A stretch of DNA of 23,895 nucleotides, from contig URTL01000011.1 of NCBI GenBank assembly GCA_900550785.1, positions 1 to 23,895 of the forward strand. The letters are read 5' to 3'. Made by a program: the position numbers and the translations under genes. This DNA comes from an uncultured Collinsella sp. (GTDB lineage Bacteria > Actinomycetota > Coriobacteriia > Coriobacteriales > Coriobacteriaceae). Shown in pieces: positions 23,546-23,895 of this stretch. Numbering within the stretch: position 1 is the stretch's first letter; every line of letters starts with the position of its first letter. The notes beneath the pieces are model-generated. The model was not told where the DNA came from. It did not search any database and saw only the letters and a program-made list of their open reading frames with translations.

Positions 23546-23895
23546 ATGCCCCAGATTGATGATGCCGAGCTGTTTGGCAATGCCGAGGATCAGCGTGCGT
23601 ACGAGGACTTTTGCGCCAATCAGGAGGCGGTCGAGAAGTTTACGCTCGACAAGCCCGCGCTTGTCTGCCGTTGGCGCATGTCCAACAAAAAGGTGCCCAT
23701 GCTCAACCGCCACATTCGCGCACTGTCCGAGCGCCTGGTGCAGGGCGAGCCGCTTACCCATAACATGCTCAGCTGGGCCAAACAGCACGTTGAGTGGTCG
23801 CTTGCCGAGGGTGATTACACCGCACGCGACGGCGTGCTCATGCTGGTGATCGACATCAACGGCAACGCCGCCATGACGGTGGGGGAGGACGAGCC
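23546..23895 (+). CDS. Unidentified protein, N-terminal part (runs off the window)
   Basis: An ATG with CGAAAGG upstream opens a frame that continues to the window edge, giving 116 codons. The product begins MPQIDDAELFGNAEDQRAYEDF and includes PALVCRWRMSNKKVPMLNRHIRALSERLV, HNMLSWAKQHVEWSLAEGDYTARDGVLMLVID and NGNAAMTVGED. Codon use and composition match the chromosome's other genes. I do not recognise the family; the last part could start a beta-rich catalytic domain such as that of class IV aminotransferases, but that is weak. Confidence 0.75.
   Translation, partial: MPQIDDAELFGNAEDQRAYEDFCANQEAVEKFTLDKPALVCRWRMSNKKVPMLNRHIRALSERLVQGEPLTHNMLSWAKQHVEWSLAEGDYTARDGVLMLVIDINGNAAMTVGEDE

Overview
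The window is high-GC with tightly packed genes on both strands. Its protein set and gene orders point to an actinomycete of the class Coriobacteriia, most likely Collinsella or a close relative. The main clues are the separate hisI and hisE genes behind hisF, and the eno / DivIC-like / ppx order that is also known in mycobacteria. This placement is inferred from gene content, not from a search.

Layout. (1) 1-2262: end of a histidine operon (hisF partial, hisI, hisE), then a convergent PHP-family phosphatase that could supply the histidinol-phosphatase step. (2) 2562-4513: a stand-alone LarC C-terminal domain protein, a YfcE-type phosphodiesterase and mazG. (3) 4553-6292: a lower-GC AAA_14/DUF4143 ATPase with a nuclease-like C-terminus, preceded by three direct repeats at exactly 33-bp spacing. 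(4) 6293-9564: eno, a DivIC/FtsB-like septum protein and a Ppx/GppA phosphatase. (5) 9578-11205: a second, divergent ATPase of the same family. It also has a three-copy, 33-bp-period repeat at its 5' end, with an unrelated sequence, and the whole module lies between two copies of one inverted-repeat element. (6) 11222-12848: tRNA-Leu(UAA), a membrane-anchored helical-repeat protein, an orphan PTS IIB and a VOC protein. (7) 12903-15534: a leftward DUF4342 / response regulator / histidine kinase operon. (8) 15869-17945: a small membrane protein, a second metallophosphoesterase and gluQ. (9) 18452-20398: a large DUF2207 membrane protein. (10) 20399-23895: a repeat-rich gap, a GNAT acetyltransferase, purH and the start of an unidentified gene.

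Most genes are housekeeping: histidine and purine synthesis, glycolysis, nucleotide sanitation, tRNA modification and signalling. The unusual material lies between genes. There are several families of palindromic or tandem repeats, two of them present in more than one copy in the window. The strongest candidate for an undescribed system is the pair of ATPase/nuclease-like genes, each with its own triple 33-bp array immediately upstream.
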